DNA of 35,335 bases from Planctomycetaceae bacterium. Its GTDB lineage: Bacteria; Planctomycetota; Planctomycetia; Pirellulales; UBA1268. The DNA is taken from positions 1 to 35,335 of the forward strand of contig CANHCU010000029.1 of the NCBI GenBank assembly GCA_947459185.1, written 5' to 3'. The position numbers were made by a program, and so were the translations under genes. The notes beneath the pieces were generated by a model. It saw only the letters and a list, made by a program, of their open reading frames with translations, made no database searches and was not told where the DNA came from. This document shows, in pieces, positions 1-8,603 of the stretch. How positions within the stretch are numbered: position 1 is the stretch's first letter; each line of letters begins with the position of its first letter.

Positions 1-1866
1 CATGTGGAACACATGGGGCGTGGCGGTGGCGGCCACGGTCGGTGCCGTCAGCGACGGGGTTGCCGAGAGGAAATGCGCCAGCCAGTTGGTGCTGAAGAGC
101 AGCCAGCCCACCAGCGCCGATGGTACGGCGAGGATCATCAGCGGCCAGGTCATGGGCGCGGGCGACTCGTAGGATTCATGGCCACCGTGCCCACCGTGCC
201 CATGCGCTCCCTCAGGCACCCGCGTCGGTCCGGTGAAGGTCATGAACACGGCGCGGAACGTGTAGAAGGCGGTGAGTCCAGCCGTCACGAGCGACATCCA
301 GAAGAGGATCTGCCAGGTTTCCGGGCGGTCGAGGGCGTCGAGCCCAACGGCGGGGGCGGTGACAGCGGCGTGCGTCGCGTCGGTTGAGAACGCGGCGAGA
401 TGGAACGGACCGCCAGCGGCCGTTGCATGGTGGTCGCCGTGTGCCGATGGCCAGCCCTTGGCGTGCAATGCGGCCAAGATCTCATCCTTGCTGAAGAACC
501 CGGCAAACGGGGCCACGCCGGCGAGCGCCGCGGCACCCACGAAGAACGTGGCCGCCGTGATCGGCATCACCCGCCGCAGGCCGCCGAATCGCCGCATGTC
601 GATCACGCCTCCCATGGCGTGCATGACAGAACCGGCGCCGAGGAACAGGAGCGCCTTGAAGCAGGCGTGCGTGAGCAGGTGGAAGATCGCGGCGGTGAAG
701 CCGAGCAGGGTGCCGGTGCCAAGGCTCGCGAACATGTAGCCCAACTGGCTGATCGTGGAGTAGGCGAGCACCCGTTTGAGATCGTTCTGGACCGTCCCGA
801 TGAGGGCGGCCACAAGTGCCGTCGTGGCCCCGACGATCGAGACCATCGTGAGCGCCCCGGGACAGGAGGCGAAGAGTGGTGCCGATCGCGTGATCAGGTA
901 GATGCCCGCTGTCACCATCGTCGCCGCATGAATCAGTGCGCTGGCAGGCGTGGGGCCCTCCATCGCATCGGGCAGCCAGACGTGCAGCGGCAGTTGCGCG
1001 CTCTTGCCGCAGGCCGCCAGCAGGAGGAGCAGGCAGATCGCAGTGCCCACCGCGCCGCCGACATAGCCCGCCGCATCGGCCAGCCGGGTCTGTCCGAGAA
1101 TGCCCGGCATGATCACGCCATCGGGAGAGATGGTGTCGTGGAAGTCGAGCGTGCCGTAGCTCATCCAGAGTAGGAAGACCGCGATGGCGAGGCCAAAGTC
1201 GCCGACGCGGTTCACGAGGAAGGCCTTCTTCGCGGCGCGGGCGGCTTCCGGCTTCGTGAACCAGAATCCGATCAGGAGGTAGCTGCAGGCACCCACGGCT
1301 TCCCAGAACACGTAGACCAGGAGGAAGTTGCTGGCGGCGACCAGCATCGACATCGAGAAGACGAACATTGCCACCAGTGCAAAGAATCGCGGGTAGCCCG
1401 GATCGTCGTGCATGTAGCCGGTTGAATAGATGGCCACGAGCAGGCCGACGCAGGTGATGATCGTGAGCATCGTCGCGGTGAGCGGGTCGAGACGCAGGGC
1501 CACCGGAATCGAAAAGCTGCGCACGTCCTGGCCGGCCGAGAGGTCGCGGGGTGTCAGGCGGGCATCGGTCGCCGGGCTGCCTTCAGGGGGCGTGTAGGCC
1601 GCATCGAATGAAGCCCACTTCCAGAGCGTCGAGATCATTTCGACCGGGCGGACGGCCTCGGCATGGGGGCCGTGTGCGGGGCTGACGTCACGGGCGGTGG
1701 CAGCCAAGAGCATCACGGCCACGGCAGCGGCGGCAGCGATGCCGGCGATCGCCGGGAGATGGGCTTTGGCACCGAGCGTGCGGCCCAGCAGCACGGTGAG
1801 GATCGCTCCTACCAGGGGCAGCAGCGGCACGAGCACCAGCAGCGTCGAAGGGGAGAATTCTTGCAT
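1..1866 (-). CDS. nuoL: NADH-quinone oxidoreductase subunit L, partial (C-terminus beyond left edge)
   Basis: Large antiporter-like membrane subunit of complex I that moves protons across the inner membrane. The frame is open from the ATG at 1866 to base 1 (622 codons) with no stop, so the gene continues left of the window. The product starts MQEFSPSTLL and has many hydrophobic helices. It carries the family core segments FWEAVGACSYLLIGFWF and VWLPDAMEGPTPASALIHAA, whose Glu and charged residues belong to the proton channel. A His/Gly-rich loop (GHGGHGGHE) lies in the later part, before a final helix. It is the last nuo gene visible and follows nuoK by 73 bases, a wider gap than most in this operon. 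No Shine-Dalgarno sequence is visible before the start. Assignment is by motif and operon position; NuoM and NuoN would be expected further left. Confidence 0.95.
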   Translation of the reverse strand, partial: MQEFSPSTLLVLVPLLPLVGAILTVLLGRTLGAKAHLPAIAGIAAAAAVAVMLLAATARDVSPAHGPHAEAVRPVEMISTLWKWASFDAAYTPPEGSPATDARLTPRDLSAGQDVRSFSIPVALRLDPLTATMLTIITCVGLLVAIYSTGYMHDDPGYPRFFALVAMFVFSMSMLVAASNFLLVYVFWEAVGACSYLLIGFWFTKPEAARAAKKAFLVNRVGDFGLAIAVFLLWMSYGTLDFHDTISPDGVIMPGILGQTRLADAAGYVGGAVGTAICLLLLLAACGKSAQLPLHVWLPDAMEGPTPASALIHAATMVTAGIYLITRSAPLFASCPGALTMVSIVGATTALVAALIGTVQNDLKRVLAYSTISQLGYMFASLGTGTLLGFTAAIFHLLTHACFKALLFLGAGSVMHAMGGVIDMRRFGGLRRVMPITAATFFVGAAALAGVAPFAGFFSKDEILAALHAKGWPSAHGDHHATAAGGPFHLAAFSTDATHAAVTAPAVGLDALDRPETWQILFWMSLVTAGLTAFYTFRAVFMTFTGPTRVPEGAHGHGGHGGHESYESPAPMTWPLMILAVPSALVGWLLFSTNWLAHFLSATPSLTAPTVAATATPHVFHM

Positions 1867-1939
1867 GGAAGAGGCGGACGGCGGATGGATGACGGATGGA
1901 ATGGAAAGGAAAACGGATGCGGCCAGACAGGCCGGCGGC

Positions 1940-2392
1940 TCAGACGTGCTCGCGTTGCAGCGGCTCGTTCTCGTCGGCGGGCGGGAGGACGCCGGCAGGC
2001 GCGAGCGTGGGGAATCGTGGCGGCACCGTGTCGATCGAGGGGAGTTCATGATCGACCGTGCGGGCGACGTTGGCCTCACGGAGCGACTGCCATGCCGCGG
2101 CGTCGAGCCGGCCGGTCCGCGAGAAGGCCTGCAGCACGAAGACCAGCGCCACCGCGGCCTCGCAGGCGGCAACGGTGAGCACGAAGATCACCAGCACGTG
2201 GCCGCCCCAGTCGCCGTGGTAGCGGCTCCACGCCACGAGGCTCACCGAGATCCCCTGCAGCATCATTTCGGCCGCCAGGAACATCACGATCAGGTTGCGC
2301 CGGGTGAGGATGCCGACAAGTCCGAGACTGAAGAGGATGGCACCCACGGTGAGGGCGTTTTGCAGCAGGGGAAGCGACTGCGCGGTGTTCAT
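1940..2392 (-). CDS. nuoK: NADH-quinone oxidoreductase subunit K with C-terminal extension
   Basis: Small membrane subunit of complex I with three transmembrane helices. The first 100 or so residues match the family: helix 1 (about 10-28), the stretch RRNLIVMFLAAEMMLQG with the conserved membrane Glu, and a third helix containing CEAAVALVFVLQAF, which has the second conserved Glu. The usual NuoK is about 100 residues; this one is 150. The extra 45-50 residues (after SRTGRLDAAA) are hydrophilic and Pro/Glu-rich and look like a soluble tail. The ATG at 2392 overlaps the nuoJ stop (ATGA), so translation is probably coupled. Confidence 0.93.
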   Translation of the reverse strand: MNTAQSLPLLQNALTVGAILFSLGLVGILTRRNLIVMFLAAEMMLQGISVSLVAWSRYHGDWGGHVLVIFVLTVAACEAAVALVFVLQAFSRTGRLDAAAWQSLREANVARTVDHELPSIDTVPPRFPTLAPAGVLPPADENEPLQREHV

Positions 2393-3261
2393 CGGGTGGC
2401 ACTCCTGCCGGCGGCGGACCGCGTGGTGGTGGTATCGCCGGCGAGGGCAGCCTCGCCGCGGGAAACGACGGCGATCGCGCCGATGAGCGCCACAAGCAGC
2501 AGAACGCCAGCGGCTTCAACGGCCACGAGATGCCGGCCGAACAGTTCACCACCGAGTCGGGCAACATGGTTCTCGGCCAACGGATCGACGGCAGTCGCCG
2601 TCATGCCGGCGGCAGGGCCGCTTGCGGTGTCGCCTGCGGCTGGGGCCGGTTCGCCAGTAGTCGCGGATGGCGTGGCCGTCGATGGCGAGGCGGTGGTCCG
2701 GGAAGGCGGTTCGCAGCAGGTCGCCGGTCCGGCCGACAACCGGCCGATTGAGAGCGACAGCACACCGAGCAGCACCGCTCCGGCGAGCGCTGACAGGAAG
2801 GGCTCGTTTGAAACGCGATCATACGGAGCGAGGCCCGCCGGCTGCGCGAGCATCAGCACGAAGAGGAACATCACAAGAATAGCTCCGGCATAGACCACGA
2901 TCGTGGCAACACCGAGGAACTGCGCTCCGAGGACCAGGAGCACGCCCGCCACGCCGGCCAGCGAGAGGGCAAACCAGATTGCCGCGTAGACCGGCGACCG
3001 CGACACGATCGTGGCGGCGGCAGAGATGACGGCCACGAGCGACACGATGAGAAACACCGCCTCCTCACCGAGGCCACCGAGCCGGCGACCAGCCGCGATG
3101 AAGGCCGCCAGTGCCGCGAGCCCCAGCAGCGAGCCGAGCCAGCGGATCGAGGCGGTGTCCCGGCCATTCGGCAGCAGGAGCCAGAGGCTCGCGACGGTGG
3201 CGAGCACGGCCCCGGCCAGCAGTGGTCCGGAGGAGAGGGGGGCGAAGGGGAGTGGAGTCAC
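2389..3261 (-). CDS. nuoJ: NADH-quinone oxidoreductase subunit J, with extra N-terminal helices and a loop insertion
   Basis: Membrane subunit of complex I. I start it at the GTG at 3261, which overlaps the nuoI stop (GTGA); an open frame further upstream only reads through nuoI out of phase. The 290-residue product has two hydrophobic segments (about 12-30 and 40-60) before the point where NuoJ usually begins (EEAVFLIVSLVAVIS, about 66). The conserved third-helix segment VVYAGAILVMFLFVLML follows at 122-138. A low-complexity Ala/Thr/Pro/Ser-rich stretch (about 176-226) separates it from the last helix (LVAVEAAGVLLLVALIGAI). Typical NuoJ is 165-200 residues. The insertion lies in a position expected to be a loop between helices 4 and 5. 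The identity is secure; the role of the additions is unknown. Confidence 0.92.
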   Translation of the reverse strand: MTPLPFAPLSSGPLLAGAVLATVASLWLLLPNGRDTASIRWLGSLLGLAALAAFIAAGRRLGGLGEEAVFLIVSLVAVISAAATIVSRSPVYAAIWFALSLAGVAGVLLVLGAQFLGVATIVVYAGAILVMFLFVLMLAQPAGLAPYDRVSNEPFLSALAGAVLLGVLSLSIGRLSAGPATCCEPPSRTTASPSTATPSATTGEPAPAAGDTASGPAAGMTATAVDPLAENHVARLGGELFGRHLVAVEAAGVLLLVALIGAIAVVSRGEAALAGDTTTTRSAAGRSATR

Positions 3262-3791
3262 AGCGTGCCTCCCAGGCTCGCCGACTTCATCGGCTCGGCA
3301 TCCTTCGTCATGTCGTAGACGCTCAGCAGCTTCTCTTTGTCGAAGATCATTTCCTCGCGGCTCTTGCCGGTGAGGTCGAGGAGACTCGTGAGTTCGATCG
3401 CATCCACAGGGCAGGCTTCCTCGCACATGCCGCAGAAGATGCACCGCAGTTCATCGATCGCAAAGCTCTCAGGGTATTTCTCGCGGTCGGGCCAGGGGCT
3501 GTTCGTGGCGACGATGTCGATGCAGTGTGCCGGGCAGGCGGTGGCGCAGAGGAAACAGGCCACGCACTTCACGCGGCCTTCCTGGTCGCGGTTGAGCCGA
3601 TGCACGCCGCGGTAGATGAGCGGGTTGCCCACCGTGGGCCTCTGTTCGGGATAGCTCACGGTCAGCTTCGGGCTCACGAGGTGGCGGGCCGTGGTGGTGA
3701 GGCCCTGCACGAAGAGCGGAAGGTAGAGCCGCTCGGCCAGGCCCAGCGGCTTCTCCTCGATCCAGGTGACGGACGGGTCAGTCGGCTTCAT
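3258..3791 (-). CDS. nuoI: NADH-quinone oxidoreductase subunit I (two 4Fe-4S clusters)
   Basis: Peripheral-arm subunit that carries clusters N6a and N6b and passes electrons towards NuoB. Both ferredoxin motifs are intact: CVACFLCATACP and CIFCGMCEEACP. The ATG at 3791 is chosen over one at 3836 because it begins 1 base after the nuoH stop and has a clear GGAGG about 7 bases upstream. This gives 177 residues starting MKPTDPSVTW, normal for the family. The stop overlaps the nuoJ GTG start by 4 bases. Confidence 0.96.
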   Translation of the reverse strand: MKPTDPSVTWIEEKPLGLAERLYLPLFVQGLTTTARHLVSPKLTVSYPEQRPTVGNPLIYRGVHRLNRDQEGRVKCVACFLCATACPAHCIDIVATNSPWPDREKYPESFAIDELRCIFCGMCEEACPVDAIELTSLLDLTGKSREEMIFDKEKLLSVYDMTKDAEPMKSASLGGTL

Positions 3792-3792
3792 G

Positions 3793-5064
3793 TCAAACCT
3801 CCACCAAATCTTGTTCGCGAAGCGAACGTTCGGCATCGAGCATGGTGTGCGTACGGATGGGCGTATTATCGGTGCCGGAGGGTGTGAGCACGCCGGCGGC
3901 GATCCATCCCAGGAAGAACACCGCCCAGGGAGCGACCAACGCGATCACCCCAGCCGGACCGGCTCCGAATCGCTCGATGAGCTGCGGGCGGAACTCTTCG
4001 ATCGTCGCCACGGTCACAAGGTTGGCGATGCCCAGAGGCAGCATCACCTTCCATGCAAGATTCATGAGCTGGTCGAACCGGAACCGCGGCCAGCTCCAGC
4101 GAACGAGCATGAAGAACAGGATGACGCCAAAGATTTTCGCGGAGAGCACGCCGAAGCGAAGGAACGCACCGAGCCAGGTCACTTCCTGGCTCGAGCCAGT
4201 CACGCCCCAGAGATGCCAGCCTCCGAGGAACATGATCACGATCAGAAAGGCTGCCGTGACCATGTGCAGGAACTCAGCCACGAGAAACAGCAACAGCTTG
4301 ATGCCCGAGTATTCGGTGTGGTAGCCGCCCACCAGTTCCTGCTCCGCCTCCGGCAGGTCGAACGGCAAACGCGCCGCCTCCGCGAAGCTGGCCACGAGAA
4401 AGACGATGAAGCCCAGCGGCTGCGCGAACGCATACCAGACGCCGCTCTCTGCCTGGGCGTTCATGATCACGTCGAGCTTGAGCGATCCGGCCGCGAGCAC
4501 GACGCCGAGAAGGCCGAGGCCAAGCGGGATTTCGTAGGCCACGAGTTGGGCACTGCTCCGCAGGCCTCCCAGGAATCCGTATTTGTTGTTGCTGGCCCAG
4601 CCGCCGAGCAGCACGCCGTAGACCGCGATGCTGGAGAGCGCGAAGACCCAGAGCACGCCGACATCGAGGCCCGGGGCCACAAGGAATGGCACCGGGTCGG
4701 GGAGGCCGGGGATGCCCAGCGGCGGCAGCACACTCCCGAAGGGGATCGCGGCGAAGATCGCCAGTGAGGCCGCCAGGATCACGAGCGGCGCCGCCGTGTA
4801 GAGCACCTTGTCGACGTGACGCGGAGTGAAGTCTTCCTTCATGATGATCTTCAGGCCGTCGGCCAGCGGTTGGCCGAGGCCGAACAGGCTGATCTTCGTG
4901 AGCGGGATGCCGACGCGGTTGGGGCCCTTGCGGTCCTGCACCCAGGCGGCCATCCACCGCTCGACGAGTACGAGGTAGGCCGCCGCCGTCATCAGGCCGC
5001 CGACGAGCAGGCCGATCTTCACGAGCGCAGCGATCGTGGGCAGGAATGGAGTGAGAGCGTTCAT
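3793..5064 (-). CDS. nuoH: NADH-quinone oxidoreductase subunit H
   Basis: Membrane subunit joining the peripheral and membrane arms and forming part of the quinone chamber. Family blocks are clear: ERWMAAWVQDRKGPNRVG near the N-terminus, the GLADGLK-type block (GQPLADGLKIIMKEDF), the Glu-rich quinone loop (FAEAARLPFDLPEAEQELV and GYHTEYSGIK), and RWSWPRFRFDQLM near the C-terminus. I use the ATG at 5064 (MNALTPFLPT), 10 bases after the nuoG stop. An upstream in-frame ATG at 5103 would add 13 polar residues and overlap nuoG. The product is 423 residues, longer than the 320-350 of proteobacterial NuoH because of extra C-terminal residues. Confidence 0.95.
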   Translation of the reverse strand: MNALTPFLPTIAALVKIGLLVGGLMTAAAYLVLVERWMAAWVQDRKGPNRVGIPLTKISLFGLGQPLADGLKIIMKEDFTPRHVDKVLYTAAPLVILAASLAIFAAIPFGSVLPPLGIPGLPDPVPFLVAPGLDVGVLWVFALSSIAVYGVLLGGWASNNKYGFLGGLRSSAQLVAYEIPLGLGLLGVVLAAGSLKLDVIMNAQAESGVWYAFAQPLGFIVFLVASFAEAARLPFDLPEAEQELVGGYHTEYSGIKLLLFLVAEFLHMVTAAFLIVIMFLGGWHLWGVTGSSQEVTWLGAFLRFGVLSAKIFGVILFFMLVRWSWPRFRFDQLMNLAWKVMLPLGIANLVTVATIEEFRPQLIERFGAGPAGVIALVAPWAVFFLGWIAAGVLTPSGTDNTPIRTHTMLDAERSLREQDLVEV

Positions 5065-5074
5065 GGGGTGGTGG

Positions 5075-6700
5075 TTAGGCGAGTTGGTGGATGCGGAGGT
5101 CAACTCCGGTGGCAGGGATCTCGCCGGCGAGCGCCGCGAACGTGGCGGAGGATTCGGCGACCTGCCGCCGCACCGCCGTGGGATCGTAGAGGCCGCGTCG
5201 GCCGAGCATGTTCCAGTAGAGCCGGCCCTCCGGCCAGACGCCCGCGGGCGGACGCACGGCCTGCTCGAAGGTCTGCGCCCGGTGGGCGACGTTCACCCAG
5301 GTGCCGGCCCGCTCCGCGAAGCCTGCGGCCGGGAGCCTCCAGGTCGCGAGCGCCGACAGCGGTGAGTCGAAAAGGTCCTGCACCACGAGGCACTTGAGAT
5401 CGGCGAAGGCGGCGGCGGTGTCGTCGTCGATCCAGGCAGCGGGATACGCGCCGGTGATCCAGGCGGCGTCGGCGTGGCCCGAGCGAACATGCTCGACGAG
5501 TTGGCTCCACGACGGCACAGAGGGATCGAACAGTGCCACGACCCCTTCCACGCCCAGCCGGTTGGGGCACTTCTCGGCACGGATCGTGAAGCCGCCGGGA
5601 AACGTCTCATCGTCCCCGGTCCGCGGCACATGGCCAACCGCGAGGAACGCCTGCGGATCGATCGATCGGGCAACGGCGCAGAGCATCCAGGCCTCCTCGA
5701 CCGTCAGCATCGGCGAGATGGCGACGGCCAGCCGACCGGCAGCCTTGAGATCGGTGCGCAGTCGCGGCACGACATCTGCCCACTCGACGGCCTCCAGCGG
5801 CGTGCTGCGGTCGGTGCTCAGGTTGGCGCGGCGACCGGCGCCCACCAGCCGCGCAGCGTCGTGGATGTGGTGCCAGCCATAGCGGCCCTCGTCGCAGATC
5901 CACCACGTGTTGACGTGCGGATTCTCCCGAGGCTTGAGGCGGTAGATCGTGTCCTGATTGTGCTCGGTGTGGATCGAGCAGCCGGCGGAGCAGCCGCCGC
6001 AGACGTTGGCCTCCCGCTTCATGAACCAGACCCGCTGCTGGTAGAGGAAGTCCTTGTCGCCAAGCGCCCCCACCGGGCAGAGGTCGACGACGTTGCCGGA
6101 GAGCTTGTTGTCGAGCGGATGGCCGGGGAAGACGTCGATTTCTTCCTTGGCGCCGCGGCTGGTGACCATCAACTCGCTCGTGCCCGAAACTTCGCGGGTG
6201 AATCGCACGCACCGCGTGCACATGATGCAGCGGTCGACAAAGAGCGTGACAGTCGGGCCGACGTCGCGACGGCGGCTCGTGAAGGCATGGAGATCGGCCC
6301 GACGCTCCGACTGACCGTGCTGAAAGTGATAGTCTTGCAACAGGCATTCACCCGCCTTGTCGCAGATCGGGCAGTCGATCGGATGGTCGATGAGGAGCGC
6401 CTCTTCGACCCGCGCACGGCTGTCCTTGACCAACTGGCTCTCGGTGACGATCACCGTACCGTCCTTCGCCGGCGTCTGACAGGCGGGCACCAGCTTCGGC
6501 ATCATCGAGATCTTGCCGGTGGCGGCGTCGCGGGTGCCGGTCTCGACCAGGCACATGCGGCAGCTGGCCACGACCGACAGGCCGGGATGCCAGCAGTAGT
6601 GCGGAATCTCCGCGCCGGCGCGGCGGGCGGCCTCGATGCAGTTGAGCCGTTCGTCGGCTCCGATCTCGATTTCCTTGCCGTCAACGATGACTGTGGGCAT
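5075..6700 (-). CDS. nuoG: NADH-quinone oxidoreductase subunit G, short form
   Basis: Peripheral-arm iron-sulfur subunit. In order: an N-terminal 2Fe-2S ferredoxin domain (C36, C47, C50 and a later Cys in VPACQTP), the His/Cys N5 cluster motif (HPIDCPICDKAGECLLQDY), a 4Fe-4S motif (CIMCTRCVRF with a distant DLCPVGAL), and the N7 motif (NVCGGCSAGCSIH followed by WICDEGRYG). The rest resembles a shortened molybdopterin-oxidoreductase domain. At 541 residues it is well short of the 700-900 of many NuoG proteins, with the loss in that vestigial C-terminal domain. The ATG at 6700 has AGGA about 8 bases upstream. It follows nuoF after 36 bases. Confidence 0.94.
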   Translation of the reverse strand: MPTVIVDGKEIEIGADERLNCIEAARRAGAEIPHYCWHPGLSVVASCRMCLVETGTRDAATGKISMMPKLVPACQTPAKDGTVIVTESQLVKDSRARVEEALLIDHPIDCPICDKAGECLLQDYHFQHGQSERRADLHAFTSRRRDVGPTVTLFVDRCIMCTRCVRFTREVSGTSELMVTSRGAKEEIDVFPGHPLDNKLSGNVVDLCPVGALGDKDFLYQQRVWFMKREANVCGGCSAGCSIHTEHNQDTIYRLKPRENPHVNTWWICDEGRYGWHHIHDAARLVGAGRRANLSTDRSTPLEAVEWADVVPRLRTDLKAAGRLAVAISPMLTVEEAWMLCAVARSIDPQAFLAVGHVPRTGDDETFPGGFTIRAEKCPNRLGVEGVVALFDPSVPSWSQLVEHVRSGHADAAWITGAYPAAWIDDDTAAAFADLKCLVVQDLFDSPLSALATWRLPAAGFAERAGTWVNVAHRAQTFEQAVRPPAGVWPEGRLYWNMLGRRGLYDPTAVRRQVAESSATFAALAGEIPATGVDLRIHQLA

Positions 6701-6736
6701 GAATGTTCCTGATGCAATCGAACTGATGGTGCGGCG

Positions 6737-8092
6737 TCAGTGTGATCCGACGATTTGCAGAGCCGGAACGGGATCGGTCACCATCCAGCCCTGCGGATTG
6801 GTCTGCTTGATGTAGTCCTCGAACTCCCCGCGGAACTTCTTGATCGCGTTCTTGATCGGCCAGGCAGCCCCGTCGGCGAGGCCGCAGATCGTCGAGCCGG
6901 GCATCATGCCCATGGTGTTGCCGATCTCGGCGAGCAGGTCGAGGTCTCTGAGGCGACCCTTGCCAGCCTTGATCCGTTCAAGCATCCGCAGCGACCAGCT
7001 TGTGCCCTCGCGGCAGGGCGTGCACTGCCCGCACGACTCGTGGGCGAAGAACCGGCAGGAGTTGTGGAGAAAGTCGACGATACTCACCGTTTCGTCGATG
7101 ACGACGACGGCCGCGGTGCCGAGGCCGAGGCAGCCGACCTTGCCCGGGCCGGCGAAGTCGAGCGGCGTGTCGAGTTCGGCCTCGGTCATCAGGCCCATCG
7201 AGATGCCGCCGGGGATCACCGCCTTGGCCTTGCGGCCCTTCCAGACGCCGCCGCCGAACTCGTCGATGAGTTGTCGTGCCGTGATGCCCAGCGGGGTCTC
7301 GTAGCAGCCCGGCCGCTCGACGTGGCCCGAGAGGCAATAGAGCTTGGGGCCGTAGCTGCCGGGATCGCGGGGGTTGTTCGGGTCGGCGGGCACTCCGATC
7401 GAGCGAAACCAATCGACGCCACGGCGGGCGATTTGGGCCACGCAGGCCATCGTCTCGATGTTGTTGACGACCGTCGGCTTGCGAAAGAGGCCCTCGATGG
7501 CGGGGAACGGCGGCTTGATCCGGGGCCAGGCCCGCTTGCCCTCGAGGCTCTCGATCAGGCCGGTCTCCTCACCGCAGATGTAAGCCGCGGCGCCGCGATG
7601 GAGATAGATGTCGAGCGAGAAGCTGCTCCCCTTGATGTTCTTGCCGAGGTAGCCGGCGGCATAGGCCTCGTCGATCGCCGTCTGCAGCCGCTGCCAACTC
7701 TGCGGATATTCGTAGCGAAGATAGATGTAGGCGGTGCTGGCCCGCGTGGCGTAGGCCGAGAGGATGATGCCCTCGATCACCTGATGGGGATCATCCTCCA
7801 TCAGGATCCGGTTGTTGAACGTGCCCGGCTCGCTCTCGTCGGCATTGATGCAGAGATAGATCGGGCCGGGATGATCCTTGGGCAGGAAGGTCCACTTGAG
7901 TCCTGTCGAGAAGCCGGCGCCGCCGCGGCCGCGGAGGCCCGACGCCTTCACCATCTCGACAACGTCAACGGGCTGCTTCTGCTTCAGCACCTGCTCGAGC
8001 GGCTCATAGCCGCCGCGGCTCCGGTAGCTGGCAATGGTCTGGCCATCGGGCACGCCGACGGCCTCGAGGAGGACCGGTTTGAATGGCTGCAT
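6737..8092 (-). CDS. nuoF: NADH-quinone oxidoreductase subunit F (NADH and FMN site)
   Basis: NADH-oxidising flavoprotein of complex I. The glycine-rich NADH/FMN segment GRGGAGFSTGLKW lies near residue 54. It is followed by the FMN-site block NADESEPGTFNNR, the block YICGEETGLIESLEG, and the N3 4Fe-4S ligands in CGQCTPCREGTSW with the distal Cys in STICGLADG. Length (451) is typical. The ATG at 8092 begins 1 base after the nuoE stop. With nuoE and nuoG it forms the NADH-input module, so this is the 14-subunit NADH-dependent type of complex I. Confidence 0.97.
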   Translation of the reverse strand: MQPFKPVLLEAVGVPDGQTIASYRSRGGYEPLEQVLKQKQPVDVVEMVKASGLRGRGGAGFSTGLKWTFLPKDHPGPIYLCINADESEPGTFNNRILMEDDPHQVIEGIILSAYATRASTAYIYLRYEYPQSWQRLQTAIDEAYAAGYLGKNIKGSSFSLDIYLHRGAAAYICGEETGLIESLEGKRAWPRIKPPFPAIEGLFRKPTVVNNIETMACVAQIARRGVDWFRSIGVPADPNNPRDPGSYGPKLYCLSGHVERPGCYETPLGITARQLIDEFGGGVWKGRKAKAVIPGGISMGLMTEAELDTPLDFAGPGKVGCLGLGTAAVVVIDETVSIVDFLHNSCRFFAHESCGQCTPCREGTSWSLRMLERIKAGKGRLRDLDLLAEIGNTMGMMPGSTICGLADGAAWPIKNAIKKFRGEFEDYIKQTNPQGWMVTDPVPALQIVGSH

Positions 8093-8093
8093 G

Positions 8094-8591
8094 TCAGGTG
8101 GCCCTCGCCCGTGGTTTCTTGAGTTCCGCCTCGGCGGTCTCAGGGGTCATGTTCTTGAGGAGGTCGTCGTTGGCGAGGATGCAGGGGGCGAAATCGCAGG
8201 CCCCGAGGCACTCCGCCGGCTCGATCGTCAACTCGCCGTTGGGCGTCGTGCCGTAGGGATCGATGCCGTTTTTGTGGCAGAGGTGCGTAAGCAACTCGTC
8301 GCCGCCCCGAAGGGCGCACGAGATCGACCGGCAGACGAAGGCCCGCACGTTGCCGCACGGCTTCTCCTGGTGGAAGAACTGGTAGAAAGTGAGGGTGTCC
8401 TGCACCTCGGCCGGGGCCAGTCCCAGCACATCCGCGATCTCTACGACTGCCTGCAACGGCACATATCGAAGTGCCGCGTTGACGATGTGCAACGCGGGAA
8501 GTGTGAGCGCCCGACGATTGGGGTAGCGGGGCGCGAGCGCCTCGATCTGGGCGATCATCTCGTCAGTGAGAATTCTTGGTTGGGCGATCAT
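8094..8591 (-). CDS. nuoE: NADH-quinone oxidoreductase subunit E (2Fe-2S)
   Basis: Thioredoxin-fold subunit carrying the N1a 2Fe-2S cluster beside NuoF. The family segment LTFYQFF and both cysteine pairs are visible: VCRSISC (C-x4-C) and CLGACDFAPC. It has 165 residues, as usual. The start at 8591 gives MIAQPRILTD. The upstream side is unusual for this operon, with 178 bases separating it from the nuoD stop and holding an extended palindrome. Confidence 0.95.
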   Translation of the reverse strand: MIAQPRILTDEMIAQIEALAPRYPNRRALTLPALHIVNAALRYVPLQAVVEIADVLGLAPAEVQDTLTFYQFFHQEKPCGNVRAFVCRSISCALRGGDELLTHLCHKNGIDPYGTTPNGELTIEPAECLGACDFAPCILANDDLLKNMTPETAEAELKKPRARAT

Positions 8592-8603
8592 GGGTGAAGC
8601 TCC

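Noticed and set aside
5474-6712. 412-codon plus-strand open frame across nuoG
   Set aside because: Antisense to a gene whose iron-sulfur motifs are all intact.
6755-8122. 455-codon plus-strand open frame across nuoF
   Set aside because: Antisense shadow of nuoF, rich in Arg, Ala and Asp with no recognisable domain.
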